DNA of 64,000 nucleotides from Prauserella salsuginis (GCF_024648885.1 NZ_JANBBF010000008.1:372001-436000); one strand, 5' to 3'. Counted from the first letter of the stretch, positions 16,750-26,041 are shown. Made by a program: numbers and translations. Notes: generated by a model from the sequence alone, not told the origin.

Positions 16750-16753
16750 CCCG

Positions 16754-16781
16754 CGGCCGGGCGACAGCCCTCGCCCGGCCG
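16754..16781. terminator. Bidirectional terminator between cei and suhB
   Basis: A 10-bp stem (CGGCCGGGCG and complement) with an 8-nt loop fills the 46-bp gap between the two convergent genes. Confidence 0.65.
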
Positions 16782-16795
16782 GCTGCCACCCTCGG

Positions 16796-17698
16796 TCAGA
16801 TGCCGCCCATCCCGCACTCGATCAGGGACGCGCGCAGCGGTTCGGCAATGGCCGGTGCGGCCGCCATCGTGCCGTCGGTCCCGAGCTCGGGGTCCTGGCC
16901 AGGCAGCGCCACGACGGCGCCCGCTTCCTCGGCCAGCAGCGCGCCCGCCGCCCAGTCCCACCGCGCGAGGCCGTGCTCGGCGTAGCCGTCCAGCCAACCC
17001 GCCGCGACGTGGCACAGGTCGAGTGAAGCCGATCCGCCACGGCGGATGTCCCGCACCCGGCCGAGCAGCGCGGCGATCATCGCGGCCTGCCGCTTCCGTC
17101 GCTCGGTCACGTAGTTGAAGCCGGTACCGATCAGGGCCATGTCCAGCCCAGCGGGCCGCGACACCGTCAGCCTGCGCCCGTCCAGCCACGCGCCGCCACC
17201 GCGCACCGCCGTCCACCGGCGTCCGCTCACCGGTTCGACGACCGCGCCCGCGACGGACACGCCGTCGATCTGCGCGCCGACGGACACGGCGAAGTCCGGC
17301 AGGCCGTACAGGAAGTTCACGGTGCCGTCGATCGGGTCGGCGACCCACGTGACGTCACCGTCACCGGCGCGACCGTCACCGTCCTGACCGCCGCCGCCTT
17401 CCTCGCCGAGGACCGGCTCCCCCGGGCGCAGCTGGGCGAGCCGGGCGCGGATGAGCTTCTCCGAGGCGACGTCCACGGCCGTGACGACGTCGGTACGGCT
17501 GGTCTTGGTCTGCACGTCCACGCCGGCGCCGTCGAGCATCGACTCGCGTTCGGCCGCGACGAACGCGGCCGCCTCCACGGCGACGCGCTCGGCGACCTCG
17601 ACCAGGTCGACGTACGGCGAGGCGGCACCGTCGGCGGAGCCGGAGGTGGCGGAACGGTTCGGGGCCGGGGTTCCGGATTCGGGTTCGATCGTGTCCAC
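16796..17698 (-). CDS. suhB: Inositol-1-monophosphatase family protein
   Basis: A 300-residue Mg2+-dependent phosphatase of the inositol monophosphatase family. Metal-site motifs are all present: GEEGG, the central DPIDGTVNFLYGLPDFAVSVG and the C-terminal LARWDWAAGALLAEEAGA. It likely hydrolyses inositol 1-phosphate for phosphatidylinositol and mycothiol precursors. Residues 95-115 form a Gly/Asp-rich insertion before the DPIDG motif. The GTG at 17698 follows a TATAGA hexamer by only four bases, so a leaderless transcript is possible. Gene order matches Rv2701c. Confidence 0.88.
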   Translation of the reverse strand: MDTIEPESGTPAPNRSATSGSADGAASPYVDLVEVAERVAVEAAAFVAAERESMLDGAGVDVQTKTSRTDVVTAVDVASEKLIRARLAQLRPGEPVLGEEGGGGQDGDGRAGDGDVTWVADPIDGTVNFLYGLPDFAVSVGAQIDGVSVAGAVVEPVSGRRWTAVRGGGAWLDGRRLTVSRPAGLDMALIGTGFNYVTERRKRQAAMIAALLGRVRDIRRGGSASLDLCHVAAGWLDGYAEHGLARWDWAAGALLAEEAGAVVALPGQDPELGTDGTMAAAPAIAEPLRASLIECGMGGI

Positions 17699-17782
17699 GG
17701 GGTCTATAGGACCACACCGCGCCGCCGATCCGGCTAAAGTCTCCCGCCAGGAATCTGAATCGAGCAGGAAGGGGCGACGCCG

Positions 17783-18544
17783 ATGGCGGCGACGCGAGGG
17801 TTCGGCATCGACGTCGGCGGGAGCGGAATCAAGGGCGCGCTCGTCGACCTCGACACGGGCGAGTTCATCGGCGACCGGTTGCGCATCGACACGCCGCAGC
17901 CGGCCACGCCCGGAGCCGTGGCGGACGTCGTCGGCGAGATCGTCCGCCACTTCGACTGGGACGGCCCGGTCGGCGTGACGCTGCCGGCCGTCGTCAAGCA
18001 GGGCGTCGCCCACACCGCGGCCAACATCGACCCCAGTTGGATCGGCACGGACGCCGACGCCCTGTTCGCCAAGCGACTCGGCCGCAGCCGCGACGACGTC
18101 GCCATGCTCAACGACGCGGACGCCGCGGGTCTGGCCGAGATGCGCTTCGGCGATCCGGCTGTGCGCTCCGGTGTCGTGGCACTGCTGACCTTCGGCACGG
18201 GCATCGGCAGCGCACTGTTCGACGACGGCAAACTCATGCCCAACACCGAGTTCGGCCACATCGAGGTCGACGGCCACGACGGTGAGACCCGCGCCGCCGC
18301 GTCGGTGAAGGACCGCGAGGAACTGTCGTACCCGGAGTGGGCCGCGCGCGTGGATCGTTATCTGACCGTGCTCGAGAATCTGATCTGGCCGGATCGGTTC
18401 ATCGTCGGCGGCGGCGTGAGCAAGAAGGCCGAGAAATGGGTGCCCCTGCTGACGAACCGGACGCCCGTGGTGGCGGCATCGTTGCAGAACAACGCGGGGA
18501 TCGCGGGCGCGGCGGCGGCCGCGGCGGAGGGCATCGAACCCTGA
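17783..18544 (+). CDS. ppgK: Polyphosphate glucokinase
   Basis: A 253-residue ROK-family kinase that phosphorylates glucose with polyphosphate or ATP. The ATP-site motif [19 protein letters not shown] is at residues 8-26, with [16 protein letters not shown], the catalytic Asp in [28 protein letters not shown] and FGHIEVDG. It lacks the Cys-rich ROK zinc motif, as polyphosphate glucokinases do. The ATG at 17783 has AGGAAGGGG upstream. It is divergent from suhB and followed by sigA, the order found in mycobacteria (Rv2702). Confidence 0.93.
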   Translation: MAATRGFGIDVGGSGIKGALVDLDTGEFIGDRLRIDTPQPATPGAVADVVGEIVRHFDWDGPVGVTLPAVVKQGVAHTAANIDPSWIGTDADALFAKRLGRSRDDVAMLNDADAAGLAEMRFGDPAVRSGVVALLTFGTGIGSALFDDGKLMPNTEFGHIEVDGHDGETRAAASVKDREELSYPEWAARVDRYLTVLENLIWPDRFIVGGGVSKKAEKWVPLLTNRTPVVAASLQNNAGIAGAAAAAAEGIEP

Positions 18545-18650
18545 CCGGCGACCGCCACGGCGCCCCCGCCACGCCTCGCCCACCGGGCGGGCAACGGGAT
18601 TTCGACGACGAAAAACATGATCGCGCCCCGACTCCGCGCGGCGACGTCGT

Positions 18651-18702
18651 TACAATGGAACACGGCCCTCGACTGCGGGATGCGAAACCGCAGGCCGAGG
18701 GC
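18651..18702 (+). promoter_or_regulatory. sigA promoter -10 element and 5' leader hairpin
   Basis: TACAAT at 18651-18656 is a good vegetative -10 box; no matching -35 is visible at 17 bp. Directly downstream, 18665-18702 folds as a 13-bp stem with one bulge on each side (GCCCTCG/CGAGGGC and CTGCGG/CCGCAG) and a 9-nt loop. The hairpin would lie at the 5' end of the sigA leader, about 75 nt before the start codon, or could end ppgK transcription. Confidence 0.5.
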
Positions 18703-18777
18703 ATGTCCCCCGAATCCAAGGCAGCCGGGACGCATGCGTACCGGTTCGTCATGATCGACCGCTGCGAAAGGGCGTAC

Positions 18778-20154
18778 GTGGCAGCCGCAAAGACCGCAAC
18801 CCGAAGCGGGCCGAAGACAACGAGCGCCGCCGAGCAAGCGACAGCCGAGGAGACGGCGGCCGCCGACGGTGCCGAGGCGCCGGAAGCGACAGCGACCAAG
18901 CCTGCGCGCAAGACGGCCGCGAAGAAGTCTTCCGCCAAGTCCACCAAGTCGGCCAAGTCGACGGCTTCCGCCAAGGCGAAGCCGAAGGCCGAGGGCGAGG
19001 AACCCGACCTCGACGGCGCCGATGTCGAGGACGTCGACCTGTCCGACCTCGACGTCGACGCGGTCGAGGTGGATGTCGTCGACGCCACGGTGACCGAGGA
19101 GGACGCCGAGGAGGCCGAATCCGAGGAGGCTCCGAGCGGCAAGAAGAAGCAGCAGACGCCGGACGGCGACTTCGTCTGGGACGAGGAGGAGTCGGAGGCC
19201 CTGCGGCAGGCCCGCAAGGACGCCGAACTCACCGCGTCGGCCGACTCGGTCCGCGCCTACCTGAAGCAGATCGGCAAGGTCGCCCTCCTGAACGCGGAGG
19301 AAGAGGTCGAGCTCGCCAAGCGCATCGAGGCCGGCCTGTACGCCTCCGAGCGCATGCGCGTCATCGAGGAAAAGGGCGAGAAGCTCACCACTCAGATGCG
19401 CCGCGACCTCAAGTGGATCATCCGCGACGGCGAGCGCGCCAAGAGCCACCTGCTCGAGGCGAACCTGCGACTGGTCGTGTCGCTGGCCAAGCGCTACACC
19501 GGCCGTGGCATGGCGTTCCTGGACCTGATCCAGGAGGGCAACCTGGGCCTGATCCGTGCGGTCGAGAAGTTCGACTACACCAAGGGCTTCAAGTTCTCCA
19601 CGTACGCCACGTGGTGGATCCGCCAGGCGATCACGCGCGCGATGGCCGACCAGGCTCGCACCATCCGTATCCCGGTGCACATGGTCGAGGTCATCAACAA
19701 GCTCGGCCGCATCCAGCGTGAGCTGCTGCAGGACCTCGGCCGCGAGCCCACTCCGGAGGAGCTCGCCAAGGAGATGGACATCTCCCCGGAGAAGGTCCTG
19801 GAGATCCAGCAGTACGCCCGCGAGCCGATCTCGCTCGACCAGACCATCGGCGACGAGGGCGATTCGCAGCTCGGCGACTTCATCGAGGACTCCGAGGCGG
19901 TTGTCGCGGTCGACGCCGTGTCGTTCACGCTGCTGCAGGACCAGCTCCAGTCGGTGCTGCAGACGCTGTCCGAGCGCGAGGCCGGCGTGGTCCGGCTGCG
20001 CTTCGGCCTCACCGACGGTCAGCCGAGGACTTTAGACGAGATCGGTCAGGTCTACGGGGTCACGCGCGAGCGGATCCGTCAGATCGAGTCGAAAACGATG
20101 TCCAAGCTGCGTCACCCGTCGCGGTCCCAGGTCCTGCGCGACTACCTGGACTGA
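18778..20154 (+). CDS. sigA: Principal RNA polymerase sigma factor SigA (HrdB/RpoD)
   Basis: A 458-residue group 1 sigma-70. The first 140 residues are low complexity: a Lys/Ala/Ser tract ([13 protein letters not shown]) then an Asp/Glu-rich stretch, as is usual for actinobacterial SigA. Region 1.2 begins at [15 protein letters not shown], region 2 includes [17 protein letters not shown] and [20 protein letters not shown], region 3 [16 protein letters not shown] and region 4 [22 protein letters not shown] with the helix-turn-helix. The GTG at 18778 is preceded by AAAGG; an in-frame ATG nine codons earlier is possible. It follows ppgK and ends at a 15-bp-stem terminator. Confidence 0.97.
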   Translation: MAAAKTATRSGPKTTSAAEQATAEETAAADGAEAPEATATKPARKTAAKKSSAKSTKSAKSTASAKAKPKAEGEEPDLDGADVEDVDLSDLDVDAVEVDVVDATVTEEDAEEAESEEAPSGKKKQQTPDGDFVWDEEESEALRQARKDAELTASADSVRAYLKQIGKVALLNAEEEVELAKRIEAGLYASERMRVIEEKGEKLTTQMRRDLKWIIRDGERAKSHLLEANLRLVVSLAKRYTGRGMAFLDLIQEGNLGLIRAVEKFDYTKGFKFSTYATWWIRQAITRAMADQARTIRIPVHMVEVINKLGRIQRELLQDLGREPTPEELAKEMDISPEKVLEIQQYAREPISLDQTIGDEGDSQLGDFIEDSEAVVAVDAVSFTLLQDQLQSVLQTLSEREAGVVRLRFGLTDGQPRTLDEIGQVYGVTRERIRQIESKTMSKLRHPSRSQVLRDYLD

Positions 20155-20184
20155 CGACCGGCGCGGCTGTCACAGCCCGGCACC

Positions 20185-20219
20185 CGGCCGCCGGCCCGCA
20201 CACCGCGGGCCGGCGGCCG
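20185..20219 (+). terminator. sigA terminator
   Basis: A perfect 15-bp GC stem (arm CGGCCGCCGGCCCGC) with a 5-nt loop, followed by TTGTCGTGT, 30 bp after the sigA stop. Confidence 0.85.
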
Positions 20220-20513
20220 TTGTCGTGTCGGGCAACCGTCGCCGTGACCGCCCGGGCATCCGGCAGTCGCCGCGATCTCCCGAGTCGTCGGCCTCCCAGG
20301 CTGGCGCGTCCGGTGTGGACACACCAGCGGTGCAGCTTTGCCGATCTCAGGCGAGAATCACGGGAACCGTCCATTGTGTCCGGAAACACCTCCCGATGGA
20401 TCGACCAGGGCCGGAAACGGCGGGGTCGTGCCCGACGGTGGTGCGCAAGCGCCCCACCTGCCGTGCCGACCATGCCCCCGCCGGCACGACGGGGTCGGGA
20501 CGGGTGGGCGAGA
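20220..20513. other. Intergenic region between sigA terminator and EamA gene
   Basis: About 300 bp between convergent genes. Open frames are present on both strands but show no motif, conserved composition or ribosome site; I see no gene here. Confidence 0.4.
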
Positions 20514-21386
20514 TCAGGGCGGTTCGCGCACCGACTCGTCCGAACCCCGCGAGCGCAACAGCACACCGCACACGACGGCGAGGATGCCGAGGGCCTCCGT
20601 GAGCGCCGGCACCTGCCGCAGCACCACCAGTCCGACCAGCGTCGCGGTCACCGGCAGCAGGGCCAGCAGGACGGCGAACCGCGCCTGCCCGACCCGCCGC
20701 AGGACCACCTGATCCAGGCCGTACGGCACAACGGTCGACAGCAGGCCGACGCCGATGCCGAGCAGGAGCAGGTCCGGCTCGGCCCACACGCCGCCCGTAC
20801 CGAGCGCCAGCGGGCTGAGCACCACCGTCGCGACTGCGAAGCCCACCGCGAGGCTGTCGATCCCGTTGCCGCCGAGCGCGACCTTCTTGCCGAGCACGAT
20901 GTACCCGGCCCACGCCGCCGCGGCGGCCAGTGCGAACGCGACGCCCGCCGGACTGCCGCTCCACTGCACGTCGGCGATGGCCAACACGCCCGCCACCACG
21001 AGTGCCAGCGCGGCGAAGTCCCGCTTCGTGCGCGAGCCGAGCGCGGCGACCAGCACCGGCCCGACGAACTCGATGGCCGTGGCCGTGCCGAGGGGCAACC
21101 GGGCGATCGCCTCGTAGTAGACGACGTTCATCAGGGCCGTGACCACGCCGAACGTGCCCGCCAACAGCAACGGCCTGCCTCGCCACGCCGCCCGGCCCGG
21201 CCTGCGCCATGCGAGAAGAATCACAGCGGCACCGAGGCAGCGCAGCCACGCCACGCCCGCCGGGGTCGAGGCCTCGAAAAGCCACACGGCAACGGCCGCG
21301 CCCACGTAGATCGAAATTCCGCTGAGAACGAACAGGGCCGGTGCGGGAACCGTGTCGATTCGCCGTTTCGCAGCCGAGATATCCAC
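20514..21386 (-). CDS. EamA/DMT-superfamily exporter
   Basis: A 290-residue membrane protein with ten hydrophobic helices arranged as two EamA repeats. The second EamA repeat is recognisable from AWAGYIVLGKKVALGGNG and the conserved LLSTVVPYGLDQVVLRRVGQARFAVLLALLPVTATLVG. The first repeat contains MNVVYYEAIARLPLGTATAIEFVGPVLVA, which resembles the RhtA (threonine/homoserine exporter) group. Metabolite or amino-acid efflux is therefore likely; the substrate is not known. The GTG at 21386 gives the usual family length; the longer upstream frame is not homologous. A weak ribosome site leaves the start uncertain by a few codons. Confidence 0.8.
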   Translation of the reverse strand: MDISAAKRRIDTVPAPALFVLSGISIYVGAAVAVWLFEASTPAGVAWLRCLGAAVILLAWRRPGRAAWRGRPLLLAGTFGVVTALMNVVYYEAIARLPLGTATAIEFVGPVLVAALGSRTKRDFAALALVVAGVLAIADVQWSGSPAGVAFALAAAAAWAGYIVLGKKVALGGNGIDSLAVGFAVATVVLSPLALGTGGVWAEPDLLLLGIGVGLLSTVVPYGLDQVVLRRVGQARFAVLLALLPVTATLVGLVVLRQVPALTEALGILAVVCGVLLRSRGSDESVREPP

Positions 21387-21649
21387 ACGACGATGGTGCC
21401 CGACCACCGAAAATACCCAGCTGAGGGCCCTGCGCGCCGCACCGCGGTGACCACGCACGAAACGGCCGCCGACGCAAGGACGGCCGCGACGTGACACACC
21501 TCCCACCGGCGCGGGAACACTTGCGGGCGCCAAAACGTCTGTAAGAGTGGACGGCAGCGAACAACGAAAGCGGCAACCAGAGCCGACTTCGTTCTCGCGG
21601 CTGAATTGATGGCATCGGCGCGCCGATGCCGGGACGGAGGGAGACTCCC

Positions 21650-21829
21650 ATGACTTCACCGACGCTCACCCGCCCCGAACTGACCCGCGCGGACCGTTGC
21701 GACCGGTGCGGAGCCGCAGCCCAGTTGCGAGCGGTACTCCCCAGCGGCGGCGAACTGCTCTTCTGCGGACACCACGGCCGTGAGTACGAGGCCAAGCTGA
21801 AGGAACAGGACGCCGACATTCAGCGCTGA
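21650..21829 (+). CDS. Small zinc-binding protein, DUF7455 type
   Basis: A 59-residue protein. The core reads LTRADRCDRCGAAAQLRAVLP followed by ELLFCGHHGREYEAKL, so Cys-x2-Cys and Cys-x-His-His make one zinc site. Small proteins of this type accompany sigA/sigB regions in many actinobacteria (Rv2708c-like). The ATG at 21650 has GGAGGGA upstream; a start 24 bp earlier is possible but has no ribosome site. A strong hairpin follows about 120 bp downstream. Function unknown. Confidence 0.85.
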   Translation: MTSPTLTRPELTRADRCDRCGAAAQLRAVLPSGGELLFCGHHGREYEAKLKEQDADIQR

Positions 21830-21949
21830 GTAGCCATCACCAGCCGTCAACACGGCTTGTCCGGAGTCGGGACCGGGGCGAGGAGCGGAGCGGCACTGAG
21901 AGCGCCGCTGTGAGGCCCGCACCGACATGACAACAACAGCCGACACGCA

Positions 21950-21984
21950 GTAGGGGCGGAACCCGATTCGGGTTCCGCCCCTAC
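21950..21984 (+). terminator. Hairpin terminator overlapping the start of a tandem repeat
   Basis: A perfect 16-bp stem (arm GTAGGGGCGGAACCCG) with an ATT loop lies between convergent genes. Its right arm is also the first unit of the 16-bp tandem array that follows. Confidence 0.75.
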
Positions 21985-22098
21985 TCGGTTCCGCCCCTAC
22001 TCGGTTCCGCCCCTACTCGGTTCTGCGCCCGCTCGGTTCGGTGTCTCCTCGGTTCCGTGCCCGCTCGGTTCGGTGTCTCCTCGGTTCCGTGCCTGCGC
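21971..22098. repeat. Tandem array of eight 16-bp units
   Basis: Eight contiguous 16-bp units run from 21971 to 22098. Units 1-3 are identical (GGTTCCGCCCCTACTC). Units 5 and 7 are identical to each other (GGTTCGGTGTCTCCTC). Units 4, 6 and 8 are variants (GGTTCTGCGCCCGCTC, GGTTCCGTGCCCGCTC, GGTTCCGTGCCTGCGC). The invariant GGTTC heads every unit. The array lies between the convergent DUF7455 and helicase genes and has no spacers, so it is not a CRISPR. Confidence 0.9.
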
Positions 22099-22207
22099 GT
22101 TGCCGTCACCACGGGCACGGCGCCCATCGCACGCAGGGCCGCATCTCCGCGTGGGCACGGTCACCGCGCACAGGGTCTCGGCGGGCACGCGCACCGCGAG
22201 CCCGCGG

Positions 22208-23938
22208 TCACCAGGAGCGCAGTGTCGCGATCCGCTCCTCGAGCTGTTCGACGGTCGCCATCGCCGTCGGCGGGCCGCCGCAGATCCGCCGCAACTCGTT
22301 GTGGATCGCGCCGTGCGGCTTCTTCGTCCGGTGGTGGTAGACGCCGACGAGCGCGTTCAGCTCCTTGCGCAGCGCATGGATCCGCTCCCCGACCGCCTGC
22401 GGCCGCGCCGCGGGCTCGGGAGCGGCCGGTTCGGGCTGCTTCGGCTTCCGTCGCTGTTCGTCGGCGAGCTGCTCCTCCTGCCGCTTGCGCAGCAGTGCCC
22501 GCACCTGATCGGGTTCGAGCAGCCCCGGCAGACCGAGGTACTCCTGCTCCTCCTCGCTGCCGGAGAACACGGCGGTGCCGAACGAGTCGCCGTCGTAGAT
22601 CACCTGGTCGAGCTCGGCCGACGCGCCGAGCGAGGTGAACGCCTTCTCCTCCTCACCGGGCTCGTCCTCGGTGCGGTTGGCCGCCAGCAGCAGCTCGTCG
22701 TCCCAACCGTCCTTTTCCCGGTGGGGTTTGCCCAGCACGTGGTCGCGTTCGGCCTCCAGCTGGCTGGCCAGCTCCAGCAGCACCGGCACGCTCGGCAGGA
22801 AGATGCTCGCCGTCTCCCCCGGCTTGCGCGCACGCACGAAACGGCCGATGGCCTGGGCGAAGAACAGCGGCGTCGAGGCGCTCGTGGCGTAGACACCGAC
22901 CGCCAGCCGCGGCACGTCGACACCCTCGGACACCATCCGCACGGCCACCAGCCACCGCTCCGTCGACTCGGCGAACTCACCGATGCGCTGGGTGGCCTTC
23001 GGATCGTCGGACAGCACGACCACGGGCGGCTCCCCCGCGATGCGCTGCAGGATCTTCGCGTAGGCACGCGCGGAGTCCTGGTCGCTGGCGATCACCAGCC
23101 CACCGGCGTCCGGTATCCCGTTCGCCCGCAGCTGCGAGAGCCGCGTGTCGGCGGCCTGCAGCACCGACGGCACCCACTCCCCGCCCGGATCGAGGGCAGT
23201 GCGCCAGGCCCGCGCGGTCTGTTCGGCCGTCAACGGCTCCCCCAGGCGGGCGGTGAACTCGTCGCCCGCGCTGGTGCGCCACGACGCCTCCCCGGAGTAG
23301 GCCAGGAACACGACGGGCCGCACGACACCGTCGGCGAGGGCGTCGGAGTAGTTGTAGCTGCTGTCGGCCTTACTGCGCAGCGCACCGTCGGCGTCCGGTT
23401 CGTAGGTGACGAACGGGATGGGCGAGTCGTCGCTGCGGAACGGCGTACCGGTCAGGGCCAGCCTGCGGACCGCAGGGGTGCAGGCCTCCTCGACGGCCTC
23501 ACCCCACGACTTGGCATCGCCCGCGTGGTGGATCTCGTCGAGGATCACCAGTGTCTTGCGGTTCTCGGTGCGGACGCGGTGCAGGTTCGGATGCGCGGCG
23601 ATCTGCGCATACGTGACCGCGACACCCTGGTAGTCGGACGAGGTGACGCCGGTGGTGTTGCGGAAGTTCGAATCGATCGCGATGCCCGCGGCCGCGGCGG
23701 ATGCGGCCCACTGGTGTTTGAGGTGCTCGGTCGGCGTGACGATCGTGATCGCCTCGATCGTCCGGTCGGACAGCAGCTCGGCCGCCACCCGCAGACCGAA
23801 CACGGTCTTACCGGCACCGGGCGTCGCCACGGCGAGGAAATCCTTCGGCCGCTGCGTGAGGTACTTCGTCAGCGCCCGGCGCTGCCATGCGCGCAGCGGC
23901 CGGGCCGTCGCGTCGCTGTCGGGCTCCGGTGCGGACAC
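22208..23938 (-). CDS. DEAD/DEAH-box (superfamily 2) helicase
   Basis: A 576-residue SF2 helicase of the actinobacterial type. Motifs: Q-like LRAWQRRALTKYL, Walker A ATPGAGKT (residues 38-45), IVTPTEHLKHQW, DEIHH (II), ALTGTPFRSDD (III), and in the second RecA domain GLVIASDQDSARAYAKIL, VAVRMVSEGVDVPRLAVGVYAT (V) and QAIGRFVRA (VI). The C-terminal 200 residues are acidic then a helical arm (ERIHALRKELNALVGVYHHRTKKPHGAIHNELRR). DNA or RNA substrate is unknown. I chose the GTG at 23938 because GAGGAGC precedes it; a TTG 90 bp upstream would extend the frame without homology. Confidence 0.88.
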   Translation of the reverse strand: MSAPEPDSDATARPLRAWQRRALTKYLTQRPKDFLAVATPGAGKTVFGLRVAAELLSDRTIEAITIVTPTEHLKHQWAASAAAAGIAIDSNFRNTTGVTSSDYQGVAVTYAQIAAHPNLHRVRTENRKTLVILDEIHHAGDAKSWGEAVEEACTPAVRRLALTGTPFRSDDSPIPFVTYEPDADGALRSKADSSYNYSDALADGVVRPVVFLAYSGEASWRTSAGDEFTARLGEPLTAEQTARAWRTALDPGGEWVPSVLQAADTRLSQLRANGIPDAGGLVIASDQDSARAYAKILQRIAGEPPVVVLSDDPKATQRIGEFAESTERWLVAVRMVSEGVDVPRLAVGVYATSASTPLFFAQAIGRFVRARKPGETASIFLPSVPVLLELASQLEAERDHVLGKPHREKDGWDDELLLAANRTEDEPGEEEKAFTSLGASAELDQVIYDGDSFGTAVFSGSEEEQEYLGLPGLLEPDQVRALLRKRQEEQLADEQRRKPKQPEPAAPEPAARPQAVGERIHALRKELNALVGVYHHRTKKPHGAIHNELRRICGGPPTAMATVEQLEERIATLRSW

Positions 23939-24294
23939 GGCGCGCTCCTCGTGGCGCGCCTGAGCCGACCTCTGGTCCGACGTCGCCGACACAGCCGATG
24001 CACTCCCCTTTCCCACCAGAACCGACAACGGTCACCGGCCGTCCGCCGGTGACCCGTTCGCGCACACCCGCCCACCGGGCGGCTCGCACAGCAAAACCCT
24101 CCCGCGCCGACCGGCTCCGCTGGCGGCCGTCGTGGTGAGGGCGCGTCGGAAAGAGTACCCGGACCGTCCGACAGGATCGGCTCACGGCCGGGCCCGCGAC
24201 ATCGCCCGGCGAGGCAGTTTCCCGCGACACGCCGGGGCCGATCGCACGGGCGAGCGCGCCGATTCCGACCCGATGGACCATGCTGGGACCCGTC
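23939..24294. other. Divergent intergenic region between helicase and YihY genes
   Basis: About 350 bp with no supported gene. It should contain both promoters. A short inverted repeat (GTCGGA ... TCCGAC, 24145-24172) is the only structure I see. Confidence 0.35.
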
Positions 24295-25659
24295 ATGAAC
24301 GACCAGAACATCGGCAGGCCCACCGGCGACGAGGCGTCCGCACCGCCGGGCGGCGACGCCGGCACCGACGAGCGCCCCGCGGACACACCGGAACACGGCC
24401 CGGAGCGCTCACCGTCGGGCGGCCAGAAGGCGCCGCGACGTCGCAAAGGCCCGTTTCGCCTGCTCGGGCGCACGTTGAACAAGGCGTGGGAAGGCAACAT
24501 CTTCTCCGAGGCCGCCGAGGCCGCCTTCTGGCAGACCCTGTCCCTCCCGCCGCTGCTGCTGGGCCTGCTCGGCAGCATCGGCTACATCGGCGACTGGTTC
24601 GGGCAGCAGGTCGTGACCCGGGTCCACGACAACATCATCGGGTTCGCCGACACGATCTTCAGCGACAGCGTGGTCCAGCGGATCATCGAACCCACGGTCA
24701 ACGACATCCTGACCACCGGCAAGGGTGAGATCGTCTCCGTCGGTTTCCTGATCTCACTGTGGGCCGGGTCGTCGGCCATGTCCTCGTTCGTCGACGCGAT
24801 CACGGTCGCTCACGACCAGTACGGGGTGCGCAACGAGGTCTGGCAGCGGATCTTCGCGCTGCTGCTGTACATGGCGAGTCTGGCACTGCTCATCGTCGGC
24901 CTGCCGATCATCGCCATCGGGCCGGACCTGTTGCCCGACTTCTTCCCCCCGGAATGGCGACCGACCGTGTCGACGTGGGTCGGCACGCTGTACTACCCGA
25001 CGGCCGGCGTGGCGCTCGTGCTGGCCCTGGCGACGCTGTACAAGCTCTCGCTGCCCCGCAAACTCCCGTGGCACCGCGGCCTTCCCGGCGCCGTGCTCGC
25101 GATGGTGATCTTCCTGCTCTCCAGTGTCGGGCTGCGGCTCTACATCGGCTGGATCACGACGACCGGCTACACCTACGGTGCGCTCGCCACGCCGATCGCC
25201 TTCCTGCTGTTCGCGTTCTTCATCGGCCTGGCCATCGTCGCGGGTGCCTACTTCAACAGCGCCATCCAGGAGCTATGGCCCGCCAAGCCGACCCGCAGGC
25301 AGCGGCGAGCCTGGCAACGGCTCGAACGGGAACGCGCCGCGGAACACATCAAGGCCGACGAGAACCGGCCGCTGGCCAGCCGAACCACGCTGCCGCTCCG
25401 CAGGAAGCCGTCCCGGCAGCCGGGACCGTCCCGGGATCCCCGCAGCACACCGCGGGAAGGCACCACACAGGAGCACACGGCACACGAGGGCCCGGCACAC
25501 AGGGGGACAGCACACGACGCCGTGCCACCGAACGACGCAGCACACAACGATCCGGGCCACAACGATCCGGGCCGTAGCGGCCCAGCTCAGGGCGGCCCAG
25601 CTCAGGGTGACGCCGTCCGTGACACGGCCCCACAAGACGACCGGGCGGCCGACGCCTGA
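24295..25659 (+). CDS. YihY/BrkB family integral membrane protein
   Basis: A 454-residue membrane protein at the position of Rv2707. Residues 35-325 show about six helices and the YihY signatures (NIFSEAAEAAFWQTLSLPPLL, LISLWAGSSAMSSFVDAITVAHD, GTLYYPTAGVALVLALATLY, PGAVLAMVIFLLSSVGLRLYI, TYGALATPIAFLLFAFFIGLAIVAGAYFN). The family was once annotated as RNase BN, but that is not supported; function is unknown. The N-terminus and the last 120 residues are low complexity; the tail has repeated THE/AHxGPA and HNDPG units. The start is either ATG 24295 or ATG 24280; I prefer 24295. Confidence 0.82.
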   Translation: MNDQNIGRPTGDEASAPPGGDAGTDERPADTPEHGPERSPSGGQKAPRRRKGPFRLLGRTLNKAWEGNIFSEAAEAAFWQTLSLPPLLLGLLGSIGYIGDWFGQQVVTRVHDNIIGFADTIFSDSVVQRIIEPTVNDILTTGKGEIVSVGFLISLWAGSSAMSSFVDAITVAHDQYGVRNEVWQRIFALLLYMASLALLIVGLPIIAIGPDLLPDFFPPEWRPTVSTWVGTLYYPTAGVALVLALATLYKLSLPRKLPWHRGLPGAVLAMVIFLLSSVGLRLYIGWITTTGYTYGALATPIAFLLFAFFIGLAIVAGAYFNSAIQELWPAKPTRRQRRAWQRLERERAAEHIKADENRPLASRTTLPLRRKPSRQPGPSRDPRSTPREGTTQEHTAHEGPAHRGTAHDAVPPNDAAHNDPGHNDPGRSGPAQGGPAQGDAVRDTAPQDDRAADA

Positions 25660-25731
25660 CGTGGCGGCAGCCCGGTCAGGCCGGGAACGGCCGCCCGGCC
25701 CGACTCCGGCGCGGCCGCACGGCCGGACGTG

Positions 25732-25980
25732 TCACTCGTCGCCGCCGGGCGGCAGGCCCTCGAAGATCTTCTTGCAGTCGGGGCACACCGGCGAACCCGG
25801 CTTGGCCGACTTCGTGACAGGGAAGACCTCGCCGCAGAGCGCCACCACGTGCGTACCCGTGACCGCACTCTCGGCGATCTTGTTCTTCTGCACGTAGTGG
25901 AACACCTCGGGGGCGTCGTCGTCGGTGCTCTCGGTGCCCTCGGGGCGGGTGTCGACATCAGGCAACGTTGCAGTGCTCAT
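25732..25980 (-). CDS. DUF3039 zinc-ribbon protein
   Basis: An 82-residue protein of the DUF3039 family, conserved in actinobacteria. It begins MSTATLPDVDTRPEG, continues FHYVQKNKIAESAVTGTHVVALCGE and ends with GSPVCPDCKKIFEGLPPGG; the Cys of ALCGE plus the CPDC pair suggest a zinc ribbon. The ATG at 25980 opens the conserved MSTATLPD segment; the upstream ATG at 26007 would add nine unconserved residues. Function unknown. Confidence 0.88.
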   Translation of the reverse strand: MSTATLPDVDTRPEGTESTDDDAPEVFHYVQKNKIAESAVTGTHVVALCGEVFPVTKSAKPGSPVCPDCKKIFEGLPPGGDE

Positions 25981-26041
25981 GTGCACCAGTTTGCCACCCA
26001 CGGCCACACGAGTGGATGCCTATGGGCCAGGATTGCCCGCT

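Noticed and set aside
21971-22098. CRISPR array
   Set aside because: The units are contiguous 16-mers without spacers and there are no cas genes.
22073-24052. A 659-residue plus-strand frame opposite the helicase
   Set aside because: It is antisense to all helicase motifs and has no domain of its own.
24295-25659. Ribonuclease BN
   Set aside because: The YihY family was misannotated as RNase BN historically; the protein is a polytopic membrane protein without nuclease motifs.
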